43,570 nucleotides of DNA, from the NCBI RefSeq assembly GCF_009876115.1, contig NZ_WWSY01000017.1:1-43570 (forward strand), read 5' to 3'. Positions 1 to 8,901 of the stretch are shown piece after piece. The notes below the pieces were generated by a model. That model ran no database searches and was not told the origin of the DNA. It saw only the letters and a program-made list of their open reading frames with translations. Position 1 is the stretch's first letter; each line of letters starts with the position of its first letter. Made by a program: the position numbers and the translations under genes. Source of the stretch: Collinsella aerofaciens. GTDB lineage: Bacteria > Actinomycetota > Coriobacteriia > Coriobacteriales > Coriobacteriaceae.

Positions 1-12
1 GGGTATCGGGTT

Positions 13-48
13 CCCACATTCATCCGCACATGTGCGGATGAATGTGGG
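13..48. repeat. 36-bp perfect palindrome
   Basis: The two 18-base halves are exact reverse complements, meeting at position 30/31 with no spacer (CCCACATTCATCCGCACA and its complement). No T-run follows, so it is not a clear intrinsic terminator in this direction. It may be the 3' end of a gene left of the window or a protein-binding or cruciform site. Nothing else supportable lies between it and the tRNA-Phe promoter. Confidence 0.8.
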
Positions 49-114
49 AGGTGTTCGGATAAAGTTGATAATCAAGGCCGAGGCTGTGCTCAAAAACTTT
101 TTTAAAATTCTCGG

Positions 115-142
115 TTGACCGGAACGCGTCCTTGGTTATACT
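115..142 (+). promoter_or_regulatory. Promoter of tRNA-Phe
   Basis: A TTGACC -35 box (115-120) and a TATACT -10 box (137-142) are 16 bp apart, about 33 bases upstream of the tRNA. The other tRNA genes in the window have similarly placed promoters. Confidence 0.75.
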
Positions 143-174
143 AATCAAGCCTTGAAACGAGGCACACCTCAAAT

Positions 175-229
<55 letters not shown>

Positions 230-247
<18 letters not shown>

Positions 248-479
248 CCTTGAATTGACTAGGACCTCTGCAAAGGGGTCCTTTTCTTTTATGCAGCCCC
301 CACATGGAATCGAACCCCGTGAGGGCGCGGAGCTGAGTAAACGCGTAAGCGTTTGCCAGCGCAGCTCGCAAGGCGCGTAAGCGCCGCAGCGGTCCGTCCG
401 CGCAGCGCGCGGACGCGATTCCCTTCCCCGCCACCTTGAATTGACTAGGACCTCTGCAAAGGGGTCCTTTTCTTTTATG
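230..479 (+). repeat. tRNA-Phe 3'-end duplication with inverted T-arm element
   Basis: A 64-bp direct repeat (230-293 and 416-479, identical) carries the T-loop to 3' end of tRNA-Phe plus its terminator. The 122 bp between starts with the exact reverse complement of the T-arm (GGAATCGAACCCC, 306-318). It then holds short perfect hairpins: AAACGC-GTAA-GCGTTT, GGCGC-GTAA-GCGCC, and GTCCGCGC-AGC-GCGCGGAC next to the second repeat. The inverted T-arm can pair with the start of the second repeat (GGAATCG with CGATTCC), closing the insert as one large stem-loop. Repeat period is 186 bp. Terminators lie at 261-290 and 447-476. No gene is supportable here. Function unknown. Confidence 0.9.
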
Positions 480-729
480 TAGGGTTCTGCGGAAACTGCG
501 TCCCAGAATAAGGGCTCAGAACGGGACACACTTTCCGGTGCCTGCCTCCGGCGCGCGTACACACCTCGTCGCACCATTCCGAGCCCGCCCGCCCCAGACA
601 TTCCTCCCACTTTCGCGTCACTTTACAGACCGTTCGGTCGCCTGTCCGCACACGCGGGTATACTCAAAACGATACTTATCCTATGCAATACGATGCGGGT
701 TCGACCTGCATGATCCGAAGGGGGCAGTG

Positions 730-1791
730 ATGGAGAGGATACTCGGCGTTAATCTCTCTGGCTGGTTTATTCCCGAGCCTTGGGTGACCCCGTCGCTGTA
801 CGCGGCGACCGGTGCATCCAACGCGGCCGAGCTACAGGAGGCCATGGGTACCGCCGCCTATAACGAGCGCATGCGCCGCCATTACGAGACGTTTGTGAGC
901 GAGGACGATTTTCGTCGCATGGCGCAGATCGGTCTCAATGCCGTGCGTCTGCCGGTGCCCTGGTATGCCTTTGGCTCACAGGAGTCCGATGCCTCCTACA
1001 TATCGGTTGTCGATTACATCGACCGCGCAATTGAGTGGGCTGCCAAGTACGACATCCGCGTGCTGCTCGATCTGGCAACCGTGCCCGGTGGCCAGGGCGA
1101 TTCCAACGATTCGCCCACCACGCCGGAGGCTGTTGCCGAGTGGCATTCGTCCACCAACGGCCGTCATGTCGCACTCGACGTGCTCGAGCGCTTGGCCGAT
1201 CGCTATGGCGAGGCCGAGAGCCTGCTGGGCATTGAGCTGCTGGACACGCCGCAGATGAGCGTTCGCAAGAGCCTCTTCACCATGACGGATGGCATTCCCG
1301 CTCACTACCTGCGCAATTTCTATCGCGATGCCTACGAGCTCGTCCGTTCGTATATGCCCGAGGATAAAATCGTCGTCTTCTCGTCGTCGGGGCATCCCAG
1401 CGAGTGGAAGCATTTTATGCGCGGCGCCAAGTACAAGAACGTCTACATGGACCTTCACCTGTACCATTACCGCGACGAGTATGCGCTCGACATCACGAGC
1501 CCTCGCGGGCTGACGACGGCGATTTCGCGTAACAAGCGCGAGCTTAAAGAAGCGATTTCGACTGGGTTCCCCGTGCTGGTGGGCGAATGGTCGGGCGCGG
1601 CGATCTTTGCCAACTCGTCGGTTACGCCCGAGGGCCGCAATGCCTACGAGCGCGTGTTTATCGCCAACCAGCTGGCTTCGTTTGCGCCGGCTGCCGGTTG
1701 GTTCTTCCAAACGTGGAAGACCGAGAAGCGCATTGCAGCATGGGACGCCCGCGCGGCGCTCGGTACGCTCGAGCGCGGCATGATTGAATAG
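730..1791 (+). CDS. Glycoside hydrolase family 5-like protein, probably lacking a complete active site
   Basis: The 353-residue protein resembles exo-1,3-beta-glucanases of family GH5. It has the N-terminal signature GVNLSGW..PEPWVTPSLY, a conserved VRLPVPW segment, HLYHY, VGEWSG with the presumed nucleophile Glu286, and GWFFQTWKTE near the end. Two active-site positions differ. The family LDLHGAPG motif reads LDLATVPG (Ala116-Thr117), and the acid/base motif GIELxNEP reads GIELLDTP (Asp172-Thr173), so the acid/base Glu is absent. No signal peptide is visible, suggesting a cytoplasmic protein. The ATG at 730 was chosen because an AAGGGGG ribosome-binding site precedes it; an upstream in-frame extension to 538 has no such site. 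rsmI follows 6 bp downstream, probably in one operon. It may be a carbohydrate-binding pseudoenzyme or may use an unusual mechanism. Confidence 0.8.
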   Translation: MERILGVNLSGWFIPEPWVTPSLYAATGASNAAELQEAMGTAAYNERMRRHYETFVSEDDFRRMAQIGLNAVRLPVPWYAFGSQESDASYISVVDYIDRAIEWAAKYDIRVLLDLATVPGGQGDSNDSPTTPEAVAEWHSSTNGRHVALDVLERLADRYGEAESLLGIELLDTPQMSVRKSLFTMTDGIPAHYLRNFYRDAYELVRSYMPEDKIVVFSSSGHPSEWKHFMRGAKYKNVYMDLHLYHYRDEYALDITSPRGLTTAISRNKRELKEAISTGFPVLVGEWSGAAIFANSSVTPEGRNAYERVFIANQLASFAPAAGWFFQTWKTEKRIAAWDARAALGTLERGMIE

Positions 1792-1797
1792 GTTGAT

Positions 1798-2676
1798 ATG
1801 ACGCAAAACAGCGCCCATACGGGCAAACTCTATGTGGTCGGCACGCCCATCGGCAACCTAGGCGACCTGTCCCCGCGCGTTGGCGAGGCCTTTGCCGCCG
1901 CCGATGCCATTTGCTGCGAAGACACGCGTGTGACGTCAAAGCTGCTGATGCACCTGGGCATTTCCAAGCCGCTTGTCCGTTGCGACGAGAATGTGATCGC
2001 TAGCCGCGCTGCCGGCCTGGTCGACCGTCTGCTGGCGGGGGAGACCCTCGCCTTTGCCTCGGACGCCGGCATGCCGAGCGTGTCCGATCCCGGCCAGGCG
2101 CTGGTCGAGGCGGCGCGTGAGGCCGATGTACCCGTCGAAGTTATTCCCGGGCCCTCTGCTTGCGTCACGGCGCTTGTTTCGTCCGGCATTCCCTGCGAGC
2201 ATTTTTTCTTCGAGGGCTTTTTGGGCCGAAAGCACGGCGACCGTGTGCGCCGTTTGCAGCGCCTTGCCGTGGTGCCCGGCGCACTCATCTTCTACGAGTC
2301 TCCACATCGCATCGTGGCGACGCTCGAGGCCGTGGCGGAGGTCTTTCCCCAGCGTGAGGTTGCCGTCTGCCGCGAACTCACCAAGCTGCACGAGGAGGTC
2401 TTGCGCGGGCTCGCTGCCCAGCTTGCCGAGGAACTGCGCGCTCGCGGCGAGGTAAAGGGCGAGATCGCGCTGGTCATCGCGCCGCCGAGCGAGGATGAGG
2501 AGGCCGGTATCGTGCCGGTCGGCGCCACGGCAGCGGATCCCGACGAGGCCCTGCGCGAGGATATCCGCGCCGCGCTCGAGGAGGGGGAGCCCGCGTCTGC
2601 GGTGGCCAAGCGCCTGTCTCAGAAGTATTCGCGCCGCAAGCGCGATGTCTATGCCATGGTGCTCGATATGCAATAG
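1798..2676 (+). CDS. rsmI: 16S rRNA (cytidine(1402)-2'-O)-methyltransferase RsmI
   Basis: RsmI uses S-adenosylmethionine to 2'-O-methylate C1402 of 16S rRNA in the ribosomal P site. The 292-residue length and motifs fit the family: VGTPIGNLGD near residue 14, CEDTRVT at about 40, SDAGMPSVSDPG from residue 88, an IPGPSA segment and YESPHRI. A C-terminal region after about residue 240 is enriched in acidic residues before a helical basic tail. It lies 6 bp after the GH5-like gene and 69 bp before metG. Together with metG, rsmA and tatD it forms a translation and rRNA-modification cluster common in actinobacteria. The ribosome-binding site before the ATG is weak, consistent with translation coupled to the gene upstream. 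Confidence 0.95.
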   Translation: MTQNSAHTGKLYVVGTPIGNLGDLSPRVGEAFAAADAICCEDTRVTSKLLMHLGISKPLVRCDENVIASRAAGLVDRLLAGETLAFASDAGMPSVSDPGQALVEAAREADVPVEVIPGPSACVTALVSSGIPCEHFFFEGFLGRKHGDRVRRLQRLAVVPGALIFYESPHRIVATLEAVAEVFPQREVAVCRELTKLHEEVLRGLAAQLAEELRARGEVKGEIALVIAPPSEDEEAGIVPVGATAADPDEALREDIRAALEEGEPASAVAKRLSQKYSRRKRDVYAMVLDMQ

Positions 2677-2745
2677 ATGGAGGATATCCAGCCCTTGCGC
2701 TAGAATCATCCTCTGTATGCAACGTTTTTCTGGAGGACAAACCCC

Positions 2746-4347
2746 ATGGATCAAAGCAAGCCTTCGTTCTTTATCACGACGCCCATCTACTACGTCAACG
2801 CCGATCCGCACCTGGGCACGGCTTATTCCACCATCATCGCCGACGTTCAGGCTCGCTATCGCCGTTCCGCCGGCTATAACGTCAAGTTCCTGACCGGCAT
2901 GGACGAGCATGGCGAGAAGGTCGCCGAGGCCGCAGCCAAGCATGGCATGACGCCGCAGGAGTGGACCGATAGCCAGGCCCCGCACTTCAAGGAGCTTTGG
3001 AGCAAGCTCGAGATCTCCAACGACGACTTCATCCGCACCACCGAGCCGCGCCAGCATCATGCCGTGCAGTACCTGTGGGAGCGCATGAAGGAGTCCGGCT
3101 ACCTGTATAAGGGCAGCTACGACGGTTGGTATTGCGTGCCTGACGAGACCTACTTCACCGATACGCAGGTCCAGAAGGGCGACGAGGAGTACGGCAGCGT
3201 CGGCCAGCACCTGTGCCCCGACTGCCACCGTCCGCTTGAGCGCGTGCAGGAGGAGTCCTACTTCTTTAAGCTTTCCGCTTTCCAGGACAAGCTGCTCAAG
3301 CTTTACGACGAGCACCCCGACTTTGTCGAGCCTGCGTTCCGCATGAACGAGGTACGTAGCTTTGTCGAGGGCGGCCTTAATGACCTTTCCGTGAGCCGTA
3401 CGAGCTTTGACTGGGGCATTCAGGTCCCGTTTGACGAGGGTCACGTGACCTACGTGTGGTTCGATGCGCTGCTCAACTATATGACGGCCGTCGGCTACGG
3501 TGTCGACACCGACGAGGCGCGTGCCGAGCTGGCCTATCGCTGGCCCGCGCAGTTCCACATCGTGGGCAAGGACATCATCCGCTTCCACTGCGTCATTTGG
3601 CCCGCCATGCTCATGGCCATCGGCGAGGCCCTGCCCGAGCACGTCTTTGCCCACGGCTTCCTGACCGTGCGCAATGCCGAGACCGGCAAGGCCGAGAAGA
3701 TGTCCAAGAGCCGCGGCAACGCCATCGCTCCGCAGGACGTTATCGACATGTTGGGCGTCGAGGGCTATCGCTACTACTTTATGACCGACGTCGTCCCCGG
3801 CACCGACGGTGCCATCAGCTTCGATCGCATGGAGCAGGTCTACAACGCCGACCTGGCCAACAGCTGGGGCAACCTTATCTCGCGTTCGCTCAACATGAGC
3901 GGCAAGTACTTTGATGGTTGCGCGCCCGCCAAGCCCGCATCGTTCGATGCGTTCGACAACCCGCTGGCAAAGATCGCCGATGGCCTGGTCGAGCGCTACA
4001 TGGCCAAGATGGACGTGCTCGATTACGGCGGAGCCAAGGACGAGGTCATGGAGCTCATCCATGCCGCCAACCACTACATCGAGGACTCCGAGCCTTGGGC
4101 ACTTGCCAAGGACGAGGCCAAGGCTGACGAGCTGGCGTTTGTGATCTACAACCTGCTCGAGGCCATCCGCATTGCCGCTCACCTGCTGATGCCGCTCATG
4201 CCCCAGACTTCTGCCGAGGCTCTGCGCCGCCTGTCCTGCGAGGACGAGGCCGCGAGCGACGACCTCAAGGGCATTTGCGCTTGGGGCCTGCTTGCTGGTG
4301 GTCAGCCCGTCGAGAAGGGCGATCCGCTGTTCCCGCGTCTGGGCTAA
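2746..4347 (+). CDS. metG: Methionyl-tRNA synthetase
   Basis: This class I aminoacyl-tRNA synthetase charges tRNA-Met. The HIGH-type motif reads HLGT (residues 22-25) and the catalytic KMSKS loop is exact (318-322). A single CPDC knuckle with an upstream Cys marks the connective zinc-type region. At 533 residues it is the short form, ending after the anticodon-binding helical domain without the C-terminal EMAP-like tRNA-binding domain. A TCTGGAGGA ribosome-binding site precedes the ATG. No T-box leader can fit in the 69-bp gap upstream. An intrinsic terminator follows at 4387-4418. Confidence 0.97.
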   Translation: MDQSKPSFFITTPIYYVNADPHLGTAYSTIIADVQARYRRSAGYNVKFLTGMDEHGEKVAEAAAKHGMTPQEWTDSQAPHFKELWSKLEISNDDFIRTTEPRQHHAVQYLWERMKESGYLYKGSYDGWYCVPDETYFTDTQVQKGDEEYGSVGQHLCPDCHRPLERVQEESYFFKLSAFQDKLLKLYDEHPDFVEPAFRMNEVRSFVEGGLNDLSVSRTSFDWGIQVPFDEGHVTYVWFDALLNYMTAVGYGVDTDEARAELAYRWPAQFHIVGKDIIRFHCVIWPAMLMAIGEALPEHVFAHGFLTVRNAETGKAEKMSKSRGNAIAPQDVIDMLGVEGYRYYFMTDVVPGTDGAISFDRMEQVYNADLANSWGNLISRSLNMSGKYFDGCAPAKPASFDAFDNPLAKIADGLVERYMAKMDVLDYGGAKDEVMELIHAANHYIEDSEPWALAKDEAKADELAFVIYNLLEAIRIAAHLLMPLMPQTSAEALRRLSCEDEAASDDLKGICAWGLLAGGQPVEKGDPLFPRLG

Positions 4348-4386
4348 GACGCCGCGCGCCATATCGGCAATTTGCTGTTTAGATGT

Positions 4387-4418
4387 AAGGGCATGGCCGC
4401 AACGGTCCATGCCCTTTT
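4387..4418 (+). terminator. Intrinsic terminator after metG
   Basis: A 10-bp stem AAGGGCATGG/CCATGCCCTT with a 10-base loop is followed by a T-run. It separates metG from rsmA. Confidence 0.85.
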
Positions 4419-4454
4419 GCTTTACGATGCAGCCACCATGTTAAGGAGGCAACC

Positions 4455-5315
4455 ATGACAACTTCGCCTTTGGCAAACCCCACGGCAACCAGGGAGCTGC
4501 TGGAGGAGTTTGGCCTTGCGACCAAGCATCGCTTGGGCCAGAACTTCCTAATTGACAACCATGTGATCGAGCGTATTTGCGAGCTTGCCGAGCTTGCGGG
4601 CGATGAGCGCGTGCTCGAGGTTGGCCCAGGTGTTGGCACGCTCGCGCTTGCGCTGCTGCAGGAGGCATCGTGCGTCATGTCGATCGAGGCCGATCCCGAG
4701 CTCGAGCCGGTGCTCGATGCCCATGCCGCTGACTATGCCAACTTCCGTTTTATCATGGGCGACGCGCTCAAGGTGGGCCCGGAGCAGATTGAGCAGGCTG
4801 CGGGCGGTGAGCCGACGGTGTTTGTCGCGAACCTGCCCTATAACGTGGCGGCGACGATCATTTTGCAATTTTTCCAGACGATGCCGGCGCTCAAGCGTGC
4901 CGTCGTCATGGTGCAAAAGGAGGTTGCCGATCGCATTGCCGCAGTGTCGGGCAACAAGACCTATGGCGGCTATACGGCAAAGCTCGGCCTGTATGCGCAG
5001 GTGACGGGCCGCTTTGAGGTGCCGCCGCGCTGCTTTATGCCGGCGCCGCACGTGGACTCGGCCGTCGTGCGTATCGACCGTGTTGACGGTGTGGTGCCCG
5101 AAGGACTCGATCGCGAATTTGTGGCCCGCGTGATTGATGCTGCATTTGCCCAGCGTCGCAAGACCATCCGCAATTCCATGAGCGCCAACGGCTTTGCCAA
5201 AGACGTGCTCGATGCCGCCTTTGAGGCTTGCGGTATCGCACCCACCACGCGCGCCGAGACGCTTGACGTTGCCGACTTTGTCCGTCTGGCCCAGGAGCTA
5301 ATCCATGATGCCTAA
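4455..5315 (+). CDS. rsmA: 16S rRNA (adenine(1518)-N6/adenine(1519)-N6)-dimethyltransferase RsmA (KsgA)
   Basis: RsmA dimethylates two adjacent adenosines near the 3' end of 16S rRNA, a late step in 30S subunit assembly. The 286-residue protein has the GQNFLID N-terminal motif (28-34), the SAM-binding VLEVGPGVGT motif (from 53) and the catalytic NLPYN motif (126-130). The C-terminal helical domain is complete. A strong AAGGAGG site precedes the ATG. The stop overlaps the start of the next gene by 11 bp, so the TatD gene is probably translationally coupled. Confidence 0.96.
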   Translation: MTTSPLANPTATRELLEEFGLATKHRLGQNFLIDNHVIERICELAELAGDERVLEVGPGVGTLALALLQEASCVMSIEADPELEPVLDAHAADYANFRFIMGDALKVGPEQIEQAAGGEPTVFVANLPYNVAATIILQFFQTMPALKRAVVMVQKEVADRIAAVSGNKTYGGYTAKLGLYAQVTGRFEVPPRCFMPAPHVDSAVVRIDRVDGVVPEGLDREFVARVIDAAFAQRRKTIRNSMSANGFAKDVLDAAFEACGIAPTTRAETLDVADFVRLAQELIHDA

Positions 5316-6222
5316 TGCCGAACGTGTGACGTTTACCAAGAAAAAGAAGACGGTTGCTTGTCCCGTGCCCTTGGCACCGCTTGCCGACACGCATGCGCAT
5401 CTGCTTTCGTTCTGGGGCAAGGATGTGCTCGAGACACTCGTGCGCGCCAAAGCCGCGGGCGTCGACCTGTTGGTGACGATGCTCGACCCCATCGCCGACA
5501 AGCGCAGCGTGACGGACTATAGCGACTGGCTGACGCGCGAGATTCTGCCGATGCAGGATATCCCGCAGATCAAGTATCTTGCCGGCGTGCATCCGTATGG
5601 CGCGCCGGATTATACCGATGACATTCACGCGCAGGTTGTTGCTGCGCTCGATGACCCTTTGTGCGCCGGTATTGGCGAAATCGGTCTGGACTACCACATG
5701 GACTATGACGACGATATCGCGCCGGCACCCCATAACGTGCAGATTGACTGCATGGCGCGCCAGCTCGAGCTTGCCGTGTGTCGTAACGTGCCGGTGGAGC
5801 TGCATCTGCGTCACGAGGACATGGACCAGGAGCGTACCTCGCACGTGGACGCCTACAACGTGCTTCGTGAGGTGGGCGTGCCCCAGGCCGGTTGTGTGCT
5901 GCACTGTTTTGGCGAGGACCGCGCCACGATGGAGCGCTTTGTGGAGCTGGGCTGCTATATCGCCTATGGTGGTGCGGCCACCTTTAAGCGCAACGACGAC
6001 GTGCGCGAGGCATTTGCGGCAACCCCACTCGATCGAATTTTGTTCGAGACGGATTGCCCGTATATGGCTCCGGAGCCCATCCGCGGTCTTGAATGCGAGC
6101 CCGCAATGATCTCCATTACGGCAAACGCGCTGGTTAACGACCGTGTCGATCGCACTGGTGAGGACGCCGAAACAATCGCGCATGCCGCTTGGGAAAATGC
6201 CTGCAAACTTTTTCAAAAATAG
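5305..6222 (+). CDS. TatD family metal-dependent hydrolase
   Basis: This is a TIM-barrel amidohydrolase of the TatD/YcfH family, whose members act as metal-dependent deoxyribonucleases. Visible metal-site motifs are DTHAHL (His30, His32), GEIGLDY, the central HLRH segment, LHCFGE and ETDCPYMAP near the C-terminus. At 305 residues it is longer than the usual 255-265. The extra length is mainly a basic N-terminal extension of about 25 residues with a KKKK run. The start overlaps the rsmA stop; an alternative ATG three bases later is equally possible. An rsmA-tatD neighbourhood is common in Gram-positive bacteria. Confidence 0.92.
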   Translation: MMPNAERVTFTKKKKTVACPVPLAPLADTHAHLLSFWGKDVLETLVRAKAAGVDLLVTMLDPIADKRSVTDYSDWLTREILPMQDIPQIKYLAGVHPYGAPDYTDDIHAQVVAALDDPLCAGIGEIGLDYHMDYDDDIAPAPHNVQIDCMARQLELAVCRNVPVELHLRHEDMDQERTSHVDAYNVLREVGVPQAGCVLHCFGEDRATMERFVELGCYIAYGGAATFKRNDDVREAFAATPLDRILFETDCPYMAPEPIRGLECEPAMISITANALVNDRVDRTGEDAETIAHAAWENACKLFQK

Positions 6223-6225
6223 TTC

Positions 6226-6254
6226 TTGCGTTCGCGGTGGCGCTCCGTTATTCT
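6226..6254 (+). promoter_or_regulatory. Promoter of tRNA-Leu
   Basis: TTGCGT (-35, 6226-6231) and TATTCT (-10, 6249-6254) are separated by 17 bp and end 11 bases before the tRNA. Confidence 0.7.
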
Positions 6255-6265
6255 AATTCCTGCAC

Positions 6266-6352
6266 GCGGGCGTGGCGGAATTGGCAGACGCGTACGGTTC
6301 AGGTCCGTATGGGGGCAACCCCATGAAGGTTCAAGTCCTTTCGCCCGCACCA
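6266..6352 (+). tRNA. tRNA-Leu (anticodon CAG)
   Basis: The 87-nt gene is a class II tRNA with a long variable arm. The acceptor GCGGGCG pairs perfectly with CGCCCGC. The anticodon loop TTCAGGT gives CAG. Discriminator A and CCA are encoded (6349-6352). An intrinsic terminator follows directly at 6364-6388. Confidence 0.97.
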
Positions 6353-6584
6353 TTAAATGAAAGAGCTCCCAGCAATGGGAGCTTTTTTGTTATGTGCCCA
6401 TCGCGGGGACTTGAACCTGCGGAAGGAGCGAGCGTCAAGAAAACGCGGAGCGTTTTTAGCGAGCTGGCGAGGACGCCGGCAGACGGCCGAGGCCGGTGCG
6501 GATCCGCGAAGCGGATACGCGGACGTCCTTTCGCCCGCACCATGGATTGAAAGAGCTCCCAGCAATGGGAGCTTTTTTGTTATG
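6335..6584 (+). repeat. tRNA-Leu 3'-end duplication with inverted T-arm element
   Basis: A 60-bp direct repeat (6335-6394 and 6525-6584, about three mismatches) contains the T-arm 3' half, acceptor, CCA and terminator of tRNA-Leu. The 130-bp insert begins with the reverse complement of this tRNA's T-arm (GGACTTGAACC, 6407-6417). It continues with hairpin AAAACGC-GGA-GCGTTTT and ends with ATCCGC-GAA-GCGGAT and CGGAC. Period is 190 bp. The block at 6428-6472 matches 43 of 45 bases in the tRNA-Arg element at 11841-11885, although the tRNAs are unrelated. Terminators are at 6364-6388 and 6554-6578. The short reading frame through it is probably not translated. Confidence 0.9.
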
Positions 6585-6641
6585 CACGATCTCCTTGGAC
6601 GGGTATCCTAATGCCAACGTGTGCCTATCAGAGGAGAGACC

Positions 6642-7580
6642 ATGCTGTTTTCCGGTATCATCGCCGCCCTTACCAGCCTTTTGATTCCCATCATCATCCT
6701 GTTGTTGCTGCTCCCCAACGCCTGCTACGTCGTTGAGCAGCAGCACGCTGTGATCATCGAGCGCTTGGGTAAGTTCAATCGTATCGTCAACGCGGGCTTC
6801 CACGTGAAGGTGCCCGTGATTGACCGCAAGGCCGCCACGGTGAGTCTGCGCACCATGAAAAATGGTTTTGGCATCGACGTTAAGACCCAGGACAACGTGA
6901 CCATTGGCCTTGAGGTCTCCGCTCAGTACCACGTGAGCTATGACATGGGCGCCGGCCCGGCAGATTCGGGCATCTACAAGAGCTACTATATGCTGCAGGA
7001 GCCCGTCGACCAGATGCGCGACTTCATCACCGACGCCCTGCGCTCCTCCATCCCCGTCTACACACTCGATGAGGTCTTTGCCAAGAAGGATGACATCGCC
7101 AAGGATGTCAACGCTACCGTTTCCGAGCAGATGGCCGCCTACGGCTTCACCCTCGTGTCGACGCTCATCACCAAAATCGCACTGCCGACCGAGGTTGAGA
7201 ACTCCATGAACGACATCAACGCCGCCCAGCGCAAGCGCGCTGCGGCACAGGAGCTCGCCGAGGCCGATCGCATCAAGCGCGTCACCGAGGCGACCGCCGA
7301 GGCCGAGGCTATGGAAAAGGCGGGCGAGGGCATCGCCAACCAGCGCAAGGCCATCGCGCTGGGTATCAAAGATTCGCTCGAGATCATCCAGGAGACGGGT
7401 GTCGGCAATGACGAGGCCAACCAACTGTTCATGTTTACGCAGTGGTCCGAGATGATGACGGAGTTCGCTCGCACGGGTAAAACCTCGACGGTCGTGCTGC
7501 CGAGCGACTTTTCGCAGTCGGCCTCGATGTTCGAGCAGATGCTGGCCGCCGGCAAAGTTCAAAACGATTCGAAGGAGTAG
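6642..7580 (+). CDS. SPFH/Band 7 (stomatin/prohibitin-like) membrane protein
   Basis: The 312-residue protein has one N-terminal membrane helix (about residues 4-28, very Ile/Leu rich) followed by an SPFH domain starting at YVVEQQHAVIIERLGKF. A long Ala/Glu/Lys-rich coiled-coil (NAAQRKRAAAQELAEADRI and following) precedes the C-terminal tail. Such proteins form oligomeric membrane scaffolds (stomatin, QmcA, HflK/C). No partner NfeD or FtsH gene is adjacent. The ATG at 6642 was chosen because GAGGAGAG lies just upstream; an in-frame start at 6621 has none. rlmH follows after 6 bp. Confidence 0.9.
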   Translation: MLFSGIIAALTSLLIPIIILLLLLPNACYVVEQQHAVIIERLGKFNRIVNAGFHVKVPVIDRKAATVSLRTMKNGFGIDVKTQDNVTIGLEVSAQYHVSYDMGAGPADSGIYKSYYMLQEPVDQMRDFITDALRSSIPVYTLDEVFAKKDDIAKDVNATVSEQMAAYGFTLVSTLITKIALPTEVENSMNDINAAQRKRAAAQELAEADRIKRVTEATAEAEAMEKAGEGIANQRKAIALGIKDSLEIIQETGVGNDEANQLFMFTQWSEMMTEFARTGKTSTVVLPSDFSQSASMFEQMLAAGKVQNDSKE

Positions 7581-7586
7581 ACGCGC

Positions 7587-8057
7587 GTGAAATACACCGT
7601 CGTTTGCGTCGGTAAGCTCAAAGAGCGCTTTTGGAAGGACGCGTGCGCTGAGTACACCAAGCGCCTAGGTGCCTATGCCAAGGTGGATATCCGCGAGGTG
7701 GCCGATATCGACCCGGCTAAGGCGGGCGGCGTGGATGCCGCGCGCGACAAGGAGGGGGCGGCGATTCTTGCCGCCTTGCCATCTCGAGCGCATTTGATCC
7801 TGCTGGCTATCGAGGGCAAGGAGCGCTCGAGCGAGGAGTTTTCGGCGAGGCTCGACGATCTTATGCTGCGAGGCAGCAGCGACATTGCCTTTGTAATCGG
7901 CGGTTCGGACGGCGTGAGTGATGAGGTGCGCGCCCGCGCCGACGAGATGCTCAGCTTTGGACGCATTACCTTGCCGCATAACCTGGCGCGTGTGGTGCTG
8001 CTAGAGCAGATTTACCGTGCCTGCAAGATCAGTCGTGGCGAGCCGTATCACAAATAG
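7587..8057 (+). CDS. rlmH: 23S rRNA (pseudouridine(1915)-N3)-methyltransferase RlmH
   Basis: RlmH methylates pseudouridine 1915 in helix 69 of 23S rRNA on assembled 70S ribosomes. The 156-residue SPOUT-fold protein has the N-terminal VCVGKLKE segment and the C-terminal SAM-binding knot with VIGGSDG and the typical ending SRGEPYHK. The start codon is GTG, with GAAGGAG about 10 bases upstream, 6 bp after the SPFH gene. Confidence 0.96.
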   Translation: MKYTVVCVGKLKERFWKDACAEYTKRLGAYAKVDIREVADIDPAKAGGVDAARDKEGAAILAALPSRAHLILLAIEGKERSSEEFSARLDDLMLRGSSDIAFVIGGSDGVSDEVRARADEMLSFGRITLPHNLARVVLLEQIYRACKISRGEPYHK

Positions 8058-8130
8058 GTCGGCAATACGAAACAATGGCGTGGGACAATACCTTTCGTTT
8101 TGAGGAATGTGTCTGAAAGGACTATGAGAT

Positions 8131-8901
8131 ATGAAGATTGGATTTGTCGGTTTTGGCAATATGGCGAGCGCTATGGCCGATGGCTGGATCGCTGCCGGTG
8201 TAGCTGCGAGCGACATGTGCGCCTGCGCGGGTCGCTACGACGCGCTGGTTGAGCGCTGCGAGGCGCGCGGCATGGTCGCCTGCCACGATGCCGCCGAGGT
8301 TGTCGCCGCATCCGATATCGTGGTCGCTGCGGTCAAACCGTACATGATCGAGAAGGTATTCGCCCCGCTCAAGGATGCTCTTGCCAAAAAGGTCGTTCTG
8401 TCGGTTGCCTGGACCTGGGACAGTGCCAAGTGGGAGCAGGTCCTGCCGGGCGTCGCGCATATCTCGACGGTGCCCAACACGCCGGTTTCGGTAGGCGAGG
8501 GCGTCATCGCCTGCGAGAAGGCTTCGACGCTTAACGACGAGCAGCGTGCTGTGGTGCTCGACCTGCTCGGTAAGCTTGGCGCTGTCGTCGAGCTCGACAC
8601 AAGCCTGCTGTTTGTGGGCGGCACGGTGGGTGGTTGCGCTCCGGCGTTTGTCGCCATGGCAATCGAGGCCCTGGGCGATGCGGCGGTCAAGCACGGTATC
8701 CCGCGTGCGGATGCTTATCGCATTGTGAGCCAGATGGTGCTGGGTACGGCAAAGCTGCAGCTTGCAACTGGCCAGCATCCTGCGGCGATGAAGGATGCCG
8801 TATGCTCGCCCGGTGGTGCCACCATCAAGGGCGTCGTTGCGCTCGAGGACGCCGGCATGCGCAGCGCCCTGGTCAAGGCAATCGACGCAACCCTCCAGTA
8901 A
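8131..8901 (+). CDS. proC: Pyrroline-5-carboxylate reductase
   Basis: ProC catalyses the last step of proline synthesis, reducing pyrroline-5-carboxylate with NAD(P)H. The 256-residue protein begins with the Rossmann motif GFVGFGNMASAM. It shows the family segments VKPYMI, VPNTPVSVGEG and, near the C-terminus, SPGGATIKGVVALEDAGMR. A GAAAGGA site precedes the ATG. The 73-bp gap after rlmH leaves room for its own promoter. The 3' side ends in the nested inverted repeat at 8900-9053. Confidence 0.96.
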   Translation: MKIGFVGFGNMASAMADGWIAAGVAASDMCACAGRYDALVERCEARGMVACHDAAEVVAASDIVVAAVKPYMIEKVFAPLKDALAKKVVLSVAWTWDSAKWEQVLPGVAHISTVPNTPVSVGEGVIACEKASTLNDEQRAVVLDLLGKLGAVVELDTSLLFVGGTVGGCAPAFVAMAIEALGDAAVKHGIPRADAYRIVSQMVLGTAKLQLATGQHPAAMKDAVCSPGGATIKGVVALEDAGMRSALVKAIDATLQ